Assembly: GCA_030765665.1 (NCBI GenBank)
Contig: JAVCCD010000309.1
Location: forward strand, 1-5,526
From: Candidatus Tenebribacter mawsonii
GTDB lineage: Bacteria > Cloacimonadota > Cloacimonadia > Cloacimonadales > TCS61
Length of the DNA stretch: 5,526 bases
Reading direction: 5' to 3'
The notes beneath the pieces are model-generated. The model searched no databases. It was not told the DNA's origin and saw only the letters and a program-made list of their open reading frames with translations. Of the stretch, positions 1-4,782 are shown piece by piece. Each line of letters opens with the position of its first letter. Within the stretch, counting starts at the first letter, position 1. The position numbers and the translations under genes were made by a program.

Positions 1-58
1 TGCCGTCGATACGGATCCACTCATGGGTTTCTGTATAAAAAAGTTCATCTTTTACCAT
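1..58 (-). CDS. gcvH: Glycine cleavage system H protein, N-terminal fragment
   Basis: Reading the minus strand from the ATG at 58-56 gives MVKDELFYTETHEWIRIDG before the window ends, that is 19 codons plus one base. The pattern YTxTHEWIRxxG is the characteristic start of GcvH, the lipoyl-carrying protein that shuttles the aminomethyl group between the P, T and L proteins of the cytoplasmic glycine cleavage complex; full-length members have about 125-130 residues. The lipoyl-lysine lies outside the window, so function cannot be confirmed here. The start is supported by an AAGGAG ribosome binding site (plus-strand 64-69) five bases upstream. The gene is transcribed divergently from everything else, so 59-345 must hold its promoter; the AT-rich 70-110 segment is the likely place. 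It is a housekeeping gene marking the left edge of the accessory-looking block. The identification rests on a short stretch but the motif is distinctive. Confidence 0.85.
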   Translation of the reverse strand, partial: MVKDELFYTETHEWIRIDG

Positions 59-107
59 AAAAGCTCCTTAATATATTGATTAATAAATTTCATAATTTAT
101 CATAATT

Positions 108-299
108 TTGTAGCTTGTAGCTTGAAAAATGACACGAGGATTTTATGTCAATAATAATAAAAAATATTCGGAAACTCGAAACATGTCTACTGTTCCGAAA
201 TGAGTGTCGTAGAGCATGTCTTAAATTGGAACCTCCGGCGAGAGGATGTTGAAGCATGACTCATGCGTGCAAAGATGAACCGGGTAAGGGATAATTTTC
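108..299. other. Gene-free divergent intergenic region with several hairpins
   Basis: No convincing gene lies between gcvH and position 346. Visible structure: a tandem TTGTAGC TTGTAGC (108-121); a 7-bp perfect stem TTCGGAA/TTCCGAA (167-173 with 193-199) around a 19-base loop; a small hairpin CCTC/GAGG (232-235 with 242-245); and a 13-base palindrome GCATGA-C-TCATGC (254-266), which could be an operator or a small stem. A TTGACA hexamer sits at 300-305, but no good -10 box follows at 16-18 bases. The spacing of stems would suit an untranslated leader of the plus-strand unit, yet I could not match it to the riboswitch classes I checked by eye (glycine, c-di-GMP-I, TPP, THF, T-box). Function unknown. 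Confidence 0.4.
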
Positions 300-345
300 T
301 TGACAGAATATATTATTATTGCGAACTTAACAGGAGTAGGTTTTT

Positions 346-498
346 ATGGAGATGAAAAATAAAAGAATAGAATTAATAGACACTTCTCTAAGCGAATGTG
401 TGGAGACACTCACGGTGAATAATGACAACGGGCAAAACAATAGAATCGTGAACACGCTATATAATTTGGACATGAAGGACCATTATGTTGAAAATTGA
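346..498 (+). CDS. Small hypothetical ORF, 50 residues, upstream of the CHAP hydrolase
   Basis: The frame encodes 50 residues (starts MEMKNKRIELIDTSL, ends NLDMKDHYVEN) and is preceded by AGGAG at 332-336, nine bases before the ATG. I do not recognise the protein. It has no signal peptide, membrane helix or metal-binding motif; it is polar and Asn-rich with one Cys (residue 18). Its stop overlaps the next small frame by 14 bases (485-498), an arrangement seen in translationally coupled cistrons. A TTGACA hexamer at 300-305 could belong to its promoter. It could be a genuine small protein, a leader frame controlling the hydrolase, or a chance ORF in a leader RNA. No homology evidence can be offered from inspection. 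Confidence 0.4.
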   Translation: MEMKNKRIELIDTSLSECVETLTVNNDNGQNNRIVNTLYNLDMKDHYVEN

Positions 499-625
499 AA
501 ATAAAAAATCTATATGGGATATACACGACAAATTGTCGCGAATACAAACATTAGCAACAATTAGTGATAAAAAAGGAGGAAGTAAAATGGATAATTTAAG
601 ATGCCAAATGAAAAAAAAGCTTTGA
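485..625 (+). CDS. Small hypothetical ORF, 46 residues, possible leader peptide
   Basis: Starts at the ATG at 485, with AAGGA (475-479) five bases upstream, and runs 46 residues to the TGA at 623-625. A second in-frame ATG at 587 has the best ribosome binding site in this area (AAGGAGG, 573-579, seven bases upstream) and would make only the 12-residue peptide MDNLRCQMKKKL. The stop is 26 bases before the hydrolase start at 652, so translation could be coupled. Near its end the frame contains an in-phase A AAA AAG heptamer (613-619). This is the dnaX-type -1 slippery sequence, and slipping there would continue into the hydrolase frame. The leader hairpin at 519-545 lies inside this frame, so the segment may work as RNA rather than as protein. 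Not recognised as any known family. Confidence 0.35.
   Translation: MLKIENKKSIWDIHDKLSRIQTLATISDKKGGSKMDNLRCQMKKKL
506..562 (+). promoter_or_regulatory. Recurring leader stem-loop, copy 1 (before CHAP hydrolase)
   Basis: One of three related leader segments in this window. The inner stem CGACA/TGTCG (526-530 with 534-538) closes a 3-base loop. The outer arms ATATAC (519-524) and GAATAC (540-545) pair at four of six positions. The hairpin is followed by ATACAAACATTA (542-553), identical over 12 bases to copy 2 at 2875-2886. It lies 24 bases upstream of the ATG at 587 and 89 bases upstream of the hydrolase start. The paired arms and position suggest a structured 5' untranslated element; its ligand or partner is unknown. 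Confidence 0.5.
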
Positions 626-651
626 ACAAAAAAAAGACAAAGGGAGAAAAA

Positions 652-2202
652 ATGGTTAACAAACAATTCGCTATTTTCTTGTTAGTAATGTTAATTATTC
701 CAATTTCAATTTTTGCAGAATCACCTTTTCCAGAAACAGTGATTCAAAGTAAATATTCTACATCTCCATATGCAACAACTGAGAATTTATTCTCTCCTCA
801 AAATCCATATGGAGTAGGACAAGAATTAAATGGGCAATGCACTTGGTATGTTTATGGGAGAGTTATTGAATTGGTAGATAATAATTATATTGTTGAATCA
901 GTTGAAAATGCAATGTATAATGCATTTAATCAAACTTATGGAAGACACGCTAAATTTTGGGATACATTGTTAGAACCATCAACTAATTGGCATTCTACTA
1001 CATACAATGTTTTACCTTACGAAGAGAGAAAAGCTGGTAAAATTGTAATGTGGGATTATGGTAATTATGGTCACGTTGCATTTGTAGAAGAAGTTAATTC
1101 TGATAGAAGTCAATATAAAGTATCGGAATTTAATTGGGCAATTTCTGAAGGATATACACCTGCTGTTTGGTTACCATTTGAAGGTGATGATCAGCGAGGA
1201 ACTGGAGTTTATCCAAAATTCTATGATTTAGAATTACGTCCTGATGGTTATGCACCAGTTTCCAACGGATTAACAATATCTTCTGATCCTGTAACACTTG
1301 ATCAAGATTTTTACATATCATTTACTTTACACGAAATTAATGGTGCTTCAATTACATTTGAAGAAATTGCAATCGCAATTTTGGATGCTGATGATAATTA
1401 TATTTTTGATTTTGAAAATTGGTATAATGTCACTGTTTCTGCAAATGGATATTATTCAGAAAGTGCTACTAATCAGATATGGTATGATAACGGCAATAAT
1501 CCTCCTGGACAATATAAAGCTGTACTAAGAGGAAAAGTTTCAGGTGGTAATTGGTTCCAATTCGATACTACAGGTTCTGGTGAAAATCCTGTAACATTTA
1601 CTGCAATAATGGATCAAGATATAGTCGTCAACAGTCTAAATCCACCAGAAGGAACTGTCGAACTCAATGAAAACGAATCACAATTATTTGCGATTGATGC
1701 ATATGATCCTGATGGTAATACACTTGAATACAGTTGGCTATTAGATGGAACGGAAGTTTCAACTTCAGATAGTTACAATTTTACAACAGATTATAATTCA
1801 GCAGGTAATTATGATTTGGAACTGAATGTAACTGATAATTTCAGAACAAGAAGTGACTTGAACTTCGAATGGGATATTGTTGTTATTGATGTATCATCAG
1901 TTGAAGATAATTTAATTCCCTTTGAAACAAAACTTGATGGGAATTTCCCAAATCCATTTAATCCGACAACTACAATACAATATGATCTGAATAAATCGGG
2001 ATTTGTTCAAATTGAAATTTATAATGTTAAAGGTCAAAAGGTAAAATCTTTGGTTAATCAAAACCAAACTGCTGGTAATAAATCTGTTATATGGAACGGT
2101 GTAAACGAGAATGGAAATAGAATTGGATCAGGTTTGTTTCTTTATAAATTTGTTTTCAATGGCAATGTTCTTTCAATGAAAAAATGTATAATGCTGAAAT
2201 AA
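652..2202 (+). CDS. Secreted CHAP-domain peptidoglycan hydrolase with PKD-like domain and T9SS sorting tail
   Basis: A 516-residue exported protein. The start at 652 is chosen because AGGGAG (641-646) lies five bases upstream and it gives a compact signal peptide (residues 1-22, cut after SIFA); an in-frame ATG at 601 would only add a 17-residue Lys-rich leader. Residues about 55-172 form a CHAP domain, a papain-like fold that cleaves peptidoglycan as amidase or endopeptidase. The nucleophile motif GQCTWYVYGR has Cys63; GHVAFVEEV has His141; SEFNW supplies Glu159/Asn161, so the catalytic set looks intact. Residues 187-324 look like a beta-rich domain of unknown family. Residues 325-414 resemble a PKD/Ig-like domain (DAYDPDGNTLEYSW, then a GNYDLELNVTD strand). 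Residues 431-516 begin NFPNPFNPTTTIQYDL and match the FlgD-Ig-like type A sorting domain of type IX secretion. Likely role: a surface or released cell-wall lytic enzyme. Whether it remodels the host wall or attacks competitors cannot be decided; no immunity gene is recognisable next to it. Confidence 0.88.
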   Translation: MVNKQFAIFLLVMLIIPISIFAESPFPETVIQSKYSTSPYATTENLFSPQNPYGVGQELNGQCTWYVYGRVIELVDNNYIVESVENAMYNAFNQTYGRHAKFWDTLLEPSTNWHSTTYNVLPYEERKAGKIVMWDYGNYGHVAFVEEVNSDRSQYKVSEFNWAISEGYTPAVWLPFEGDDQRGTGVYPKFYDLELRPDGYAPVSNGLTISSDPVTLDQDFYISFTLHEINGASITFEEIAIAILDADDNYIFDFENWYNVTVSANGYYSESATNQIWYDNGNNPPGQYKAVLRGKVSGGNWFQFDTTGSGENPVTFTAIMDQDIVVNSLNPPEGTVELNENESQLFAIDAYDPDGNTLEYSWLLDGTEVSTSDSYNFTTDYNSAGNYDLELNVTDNFRTRSDLNFEWDIVVIDVSSVEDNLIPFETKLDGNFPNPFNPTTTIQYDLNKSGFVQIEIYNVKGQKVKSLVNQNQTAGNKSVIWNGVNENGNRIGSGLFLYKFVFNGNVLSMKKCIMLK

Positions 2203-2205
2203 AAC

Positions 2206-2249
2206 AACAAAACCAGTTCGGGTGCAATTCCGGGCTGGTTTTGTTTTTT
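2206..2249 (+). terminator. Rho-independent terminator of the CHAP hydrolase
   Basis: A 16-bp stem, AACAAAACCAGTTCGG (2206-2221) with CCGGGCTGGTTTTGTT (2230-2245), closes an 8-base loop. It pairs completely as RNA, with two G-U pairs at TT/GG, and runs into a T tract (2244-2249). It begins four bases after the stop codon. On the minus strand the same stem is followed by a T-rich run, so it may work in both directions. Confidence 0.9.
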
Positions 2250-2260
2250 CTTGAAGATTG

Positions 2261-2380
2261 TGGCTAACAAGCGTGTCGTCGGTTGGGTTGGTCAGTGCTC
2301 TTTGTTTGAATCTTCCGATTCAAACGGTCGGTCAGTTGTTTTGGGCGTGATCGTTCCGATCCCGCCGCACACGCAGAACA
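2261..2380. repeat. GC-rich imperfect inverted-repeat element
   Basis: This 120-base stretch is markedly richer in G+C than its surroundings and has no ORF. Outer arms GCGTGT (2271-2276) and ACACGC (2369-2374) pair and extend imperfectly, with an extra unpaired C, into CGTCGG/CCGCCG. Inside are a perfect 9-bp hairpin GTTTGAATC-TTCC-GATTCAAAC (2304-2325) and a 5-bp hairpin GATCG-TTC-CGATC (2349-2361). The left end, GGCTAACAAGCG, resembles the left end of integron attC sites and of palindromic intergenic elements in Bacteroidetes-like genomes. However, no GTTRRRY core is present on the right. Best described as a folded, possibly mobile or decayed palindromic element. Confidence 0.5.
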
Positions 2381-2420
2381 TTATTAAAAAAATAGAGTTA
2401 ATATGATGAAAGAAAAAAAT

Positions 2421-2494
2421 TACGTGATGCGGGTATCGGGTTGCGAGTTGCTCCGCCTTCGTCAAGACTACGGCGCGACAGGGGGTTGCGGGTT
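2421..2494. repeat. GGGTTGCG-flanked GC-rich hairpin element
   Basis: The octamer GGGTTGCG occurs at 2438-2445 and again at 2483-2490, among related short units (GATGCGGGT, GAGTTGC, GCGGGTT). Between them is a stem with an internal loop: CGCC (2454-2457) with GGCG (2472-2475), then GTC/GAC (2461-2463 with 2466-2468) around a 2-base loop. The composition contrasts with the A-rich flanks. It looks like an intergenic repeat of the type scattered through genomes, but only one copy is in this window. No gene is present. Confidence 0.4.
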
Positions 2495-2520
2495 AAAAGA
2501 AATTCATTTATTGCGATTTT

Positions 2521-2555
2521 GAAAAAGAAAAGGGACCAGCCCGGAAGCTGATCCC
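2521..2555 (-). terminator. Rho-independent terminator, minus strand
   Basis: On the minus strand, GGGATCAGC (2555-2547) pairs with GCTGGTCCC (2540-2532) over 9 bp including one G-U pair. The loop is TTCCGG, and the stem is followed directly by TTTTCTTTTTC. On the plus strand the stem has a C/A mismatch and no T tract follows, so the direction is clear. No minus-strand gene ends here, so the transcript it would stop is unidentified; it may block antisense transcription into the hydrolase or end a small RNA. Confidence 0.6.
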
Positions 2556-2595
2556 ATGAGGATCAATCTCAGCAATTATGCTCATAAGCACTGAG
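2550..2595 (-). other. Hairpins preceding the minus-strand terminator, with an alternative pairing
   Basis: Read on the minus strand, CTCAG (2595-2591) and CTGAG (2572-2568) enclose TGCT/AGCA (2590-2587 with 2582-2579) around a 4-base loop, with a 6-base bulge. Next, GATCC (2564-2560) can pair with GGATC (2554-2550), which is also part of the rising arm of the terminator. The two pairings exclude each other, as in an attenuator or at the end of a small RNA. No downstream minus-strand gene supports a regulatory role, so this remains a structural observation. Confidence 0.3.
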
Positions 2596-2672
2596 AATGA
2601 ACAAAAGAACACCATATAATATGGTAAATTTATGAAATACAATGTAATAAGGATGTCAAGAAATAGGATGGG

Positions 2673-2774
2673 ATAAGAAAGAATTGACAAAGAGGTGAAA
2701 AAATTAAATAAATGTTTCAACATTGAGGTGAATACTGTTTTTACTATTGAAATTGAGCGGAAATAGATGTGGAA
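2673..2774 (+). repeat. About 102-bp direct repeat, copy 1
   Basis: Matches 4576-4678 with four substitutions and one single-base indel (98 of 103 aligned columns identical). It has stops in all plus-strand frames, and the indel breaks any minus-strand frame, so it is not coding. It contains TTGACA (2684-2689) and lies upstream of the membrane-protein unit, as copy 2 lies upstream of the Kelch gene. The two copies are 1,903 bases apart and bracket the two-gene unit. Conservation of non-coding sequence at this level indicates a recent duplication or a selected promoter region. Confidence 0.9.
2684..2712 (+). promoter_or_regulatory. Candidate promoter in repeat copy 1
   Basis: TTGACA (2684-2689) is a perfect sigma-70-type -35 box. 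At 17 bases lies AATAAA (2707-2712), a weak -10 box; other A/T-rich hexamers overlap it. Both boxes are unchanged in copy 2. It would produce a long leader of about 270 bases that includes the stem-loop at 2842-2895 before the gene at 2992. Confidence 0.4.
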
Positions 2775-2841
2775 TAAATAGAGAGTGAATATATGGAAAT
2801 ACCTAAAAGAAAAGAATAATTGTGAAAAATTGTATAAACGC

Positions 2842-2895
2842 AAAAATTGGGAGTATCCTCGACCTTGTTCGTGGATACAAACATTACAAGCAATT
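2842..2895 (+). promoter_or_regulatory. Recurring leader stem-loop, copy 2 (before membrane protein)
   Basis: The best-formed copy: GTATCC (2853-2858) pairs fully with GGATAC (2873-2878), then a T/T mismatch, then CGA/TCG (2860-2862 with 2869-2871) around loop CCTTGT. Positions 2874-2895 match copy 3 at 4805-4826 in 19 of 22 bases, and 2875-2886 match copy 1 exactly over 12 bases. It lies 96 bases before the ATG at 2992. No continuous reading frame is conserved among the three copies, so a structured leader RNA or a DNA recombination or binding site is more likely than protein coding. Confidence 0.55.
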
Positions 2896-2991
2896 TGAAA
2901 CGTGAAAAGAAAAGACGCTGGATATGATTAATTTTTTAAATATAATAATTGTTAATATATTAATAACAAACTAAAAGTAAGGAGGAAATCT

Positions 2992-4164
2992 ATGAAATTT
3001 CCAAAAATATTCATTAAAAGTATTATTATTTTCGCAGTAGTTAGTATTATTTTTATCGCAAAAATACCTTATGCGGGTTTTCAATATCTTACAAAAAATG
3101 TCGTAGATGGAGCTGTTGCCACCTTTAATCATTATGGTGATATTGCTGACAGCCTCTTTTTGGGCGAGTTTGGGGAACAACCAAAAACCATTGAAGGTTT
3201 TGATTTTGATCAATTACAAGATTCGGGAAAACAGATCAATATCGATTACGATGAAACTATTAAACTGATAAAAGAACCTTTTGGAAGTTATTGGATATCA
3301 GATGCTCTCGGTACAACCATTATAACATTAGTTAAACAACTTGCGACAACAATATTGAAATCGTATGTAAAAAATAGAATAATTGTATCAATTCTAACCT
3401 TATTCGGATTTCTCCTAATAATGATTTTAAGTAAGTATTTACTCAAAAATCAAATTCATAAAAGTGAATTACTCCAAGAAGATAATCTTGGTCCAAAAAG
3501 GCTATCGAGAATCCTTGATATTTTCAGTATTTTATTTGTTACACTTTTATTGTTAATGAGTGGTTATTTTATCTTTAATTTTATTCGTCACATCAGTAGT
3601 TTCCTAAAATATCCTCCCATCTGTAATTTTGCAGAGTTTGACACGACTTCATCATTTTACTTTGAAGAACTTGTGCTTTTAATTGGAATAATTTTCTCAA
3701 TATCGATTTTTATAAAAATTATTCATGAAAAAAAACCGGTATTGAAGAAATTTTTCGTTCTTTTCTGGGCAATTCCTATAATAGCTATTGGGTTTAACTT
3801 GTATCTTTCCAACCAAAACATTTCGGTATTTAATAAAATGTTAGATACGCAAAACCTGAATTCTAATCGTCAAATGGTTGTGAGTGATTGTGCTAAAATA
3901 GCTTATAGTGCAAGACAATGGTTCCTGTCGAATAAGGAAGATAAAAAGCTTGAAGAACTAACATTTGAGGATACCGCAATATCTCAACAAACAGAGAACG
4001 GAATTTACAATATTTCTATAAAAGACAATATCCTCACAATCACAGGAAAAGGGAATTACATAAGCAAAGATGGGGAAAACAATCAAGTTAAGGTTACTTA
4101 TGACTCTGTAACAAACTCGATTAATACTAAGATACGAGATAAAAATTTTATAATGAAAGAATAA
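2992..4164 (+). CDS. Polytopic membrane protein with C-terminal pilin-like outer domain
   Basis: A 390-residue protein with AAGGAGG (2979-2985) six bases before the ATG. I do not recognise a named family. Five likely membrane helices are visible: about 7-24, 129-150, 175-197, 226-244 and 253-271. Positive charges at 151-174 and 245-252 place those loops in the cytoplasm, so residues 25-128 and 272-390 should face outward. The outer C-terminal part (about 285-390) begins LNSNRQMVVSDCAKIAYSARQW. Further on it has NGIYNISIKDNILTITGKG, then a KDGENNQVKVTY strand. This helix-then-sheet layout resembles the soluble part of type IV pilin-like proteins seen in Ignavibacteria-like genomes (NRxxxxSDLxxIAxxAQxYY ... 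GTYS ... GxGxxxGxDGxNxVxVT). The resemblance is by eye only. The first outer loop is acidic. The gene follows the repeat and stem-loop leader and is probably co-transcribed with the zinc-ribbon gene 30 bases downstream. Function unknown; sensing, or assembly of a surface structure, is conceivable. Confidence 0.8.
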   Translation: MKFPKIFIKSIIIFAVVSIIFIAKIPYAGFQYLTKNVVDGAVATFNHYGDIADSLFLGEFGEQPKTIEGFDFDQLQDSGKQINIDYDETIKLIKEPFGSYWISDALGTTIITLVKQLATTILKSYVKNRIIVSILTLFGFLLIMILSKYLLKNQIHKSELLQEDNLGPKRLSRILDIFSILFVTLLLLMSGYFIFNFIRHISSFLKYPPICNFAEFDTTSSFYFEELVLLIGIIFSISIFIKIIHEKKPVLKKFFVLFWAIPIIAIGFNLYLSNQNISVFNKMLDTQNLNSNRQMVVSDCAKIAYSARQWFLSNKEDKKLEELTFEDTAISQQTENGIYNISIKDNILTITGKGNYISKDGENNQVKVTYDSVTNSINTKIRDKNFIMKE

Positions 4165-4194
4165 GAAGAAAATACAGGAAATAGGTTATAAATT

Positions 4195-4560
4195 ATGGGT
4201 AGTATTATACGGGCAAAATGCAGCTGTGGTTTTGATTCAGGAGACCTTTATGTAGGTGGGGGCTTTAGAGATTTTATGGATGTCTCTAAAATACCATGTT
4301 ATTGCGATCATTGCGGGATACTGTTATTAGTAAATGTAAAAAACAAAACCGGAATAAAGAAATATAATAAGTGTCCTGAATGTATGAGAAAAGTAAAATA
4401 CTATGGTGAAATATTAGATGGTTTAATTGAAAATTACGATGAAATATTTGATTGGAAATTAAATGACGATAAAATATATTTATTACAAAAAGGAAAGTAC
4501 TATTGTCCTAAGTGCAAGAAAGAAAATTTGAAATTTTTTAATGTAGGATGTTGGGATTAA
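4195..4560 (+). CDS. Small cysteine-rich zinc-ribbon protein, hypothetical
   Basis: A 121-residue, apparently cytoplasmic protein with no signal peptide or membrane helix. Ten cysteines include CSC (9, 11), CYCDHC (35, 37, 40), CPEC (60, 63) and CPKC (104, 107), plus Cys119. The pairing suggests two zinc ribbons: 9/11 with 37/40, and 60/63 with 104/107, the second pair separated by an acidic stretch (GEILDGLIENYDEIFDW). Such ribbons commonly bind nucleic acid or protein partners, but I do not recognise a named family. It starts 30 bases after the membrane-protein stop; the ribosome binding site is weak (AGGAA at 4176-4180 or AGG at 4183-4185). Translation may therefore depend on the gene before it. 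The pair looks like one operon, suggesting a joint task. No terminator is visible after it; repeat copy 2 begins 15 bases downstream. Confidence 0.75.
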   Translation: MGSIIRAKCSCGFDSGDLYVGGGFRDFMDVSKIPCYCDHCGILLLVNVKNKTGIKKYNKCPECMRKVKYYGEILDGLIENYDEIFDWKLNDDKIYLLQKGKYYCPKCKKENLKFFNVGCWD

Positions 4561-4575
4561 AGAAGGTAATTTGGA

Positions 4576-4678
4576 ATAAGAAAGAATTGACAAAGAGGTG
4601 AAAAAATTAAATAAACGTTTAAACATTGAGGTGAATACTTGTTTTTACTAATGAAATTGAGCAGAAATAGATGTGGAA
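4576..4678 (+). repeat. About 102-bp direct repeat, copy 2
   Basis: The partner of 2673-2774: same order and orientation, 103 bases, differing by four substitutions and one inserted T. It starts 15 bases after the zinc-ribbon stop and leads toward the Kelch gene. After the repeat, the two leaders diverge into A-rich sequence with only patchy similarity, then become alike again at the stem-loop (4772-4826). The whole stretch from 4576 to 4826 therefore appears to be a diverged duplicate of 2673-2895. Confidence 0.9.
4587..4615 (+). promoter_or_regulatory. Candidate promoter in repeat copy 2
   Basis: TTGACA (4587-4592), then AATAAA (4610-4615) at 17 bases, identical to copy 1. No terminator separates it from the zinc-ribbon gene, so the Kelch gene could be read both from here and by read-through. 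The -10 box is weak, so the call rests mainly on the -35 box, the spacing and its conservation. Confidence 0.4.
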
Positions 4679-4750
4679 GCAATTCCAAATGTTAAATTAT
4701 TGAAAAAAATGAAAAGAAAAATGACGAATAATCTAAAAGCGAAAACCACG

Positions 4751-4782
4751 CCATATGTAGCGGATGCATCCAAATCATATGG
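4751..4782. promoter_or_regulatory. Nested palindromes upstream of the Kelch gene
   Basis: CCATATG (4751-4757) and CATATGG (4776-4782) are a perfect 7-bp inverted repeat enclosing the self-complementary GGATGCATCC (4762-4771). The nested symmetry suits a dimeric DNA-binding protein or a cruciform/RNA stem. The right arm abuts the leader stem-loop and shares base 4782 with it, so the structures may compete. No equivalent is seen in copy 2 of the leader. Confidence 0.35.

Noticed and set aside
129..294. Three tiny plus-strand frames (24, 19 and 12 codons) linked by ATGA overlaps at 200-203 and 256-259
   Set aside because: The chain of stop-start overlaps is curious and may be a decayed gene. 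However, the first two starts have no ribosome binding site, and the segment is better explained by hairpins, so I do not call genes.
601..651. Hydrolase start at 601
   Set aside because: It adds a Lys-rich 17-residue leader before the signal peptide; the ATG at 652 has a well-spaced AGGGAG and gives a normal signal peptide.
457..666. 69-codon minus-strand frame
   Set aside because: Low-complexity hydrophobic translation opposite A-rich leader sequence; no ribosome binding site or family match.
1298..1528. 76-codon plus-strand frame
   Set aside because: Out-of-frame shadow inside the CHAP hydrolase gene; the minus-strand frame at 1130-1321 is rejected for the same reason.
2261..2380. Integron attC site
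   Set aside because: The left end resembles an attC core, but no GTTRRRY core follows on the right in either reading, and no integrase is in the window; kept only as a palindromic element.
2508..2843. 111-codon minus-strand open frame
   Set aside because: It covers the terminator stem and repeat copy 1; the equivalent region of copy 2 carries a frameshifting indel, no ribosome binding site was found, and the Phe/Leu/Ile-rich translation is what A-rich DNA gives on its other strand.
2971..3213. 80-codon minus-strand open frame
   Set aside because: Antisense to the start of the membrane protein, which has a strong ribosome binding site and a plausible membrane topology.
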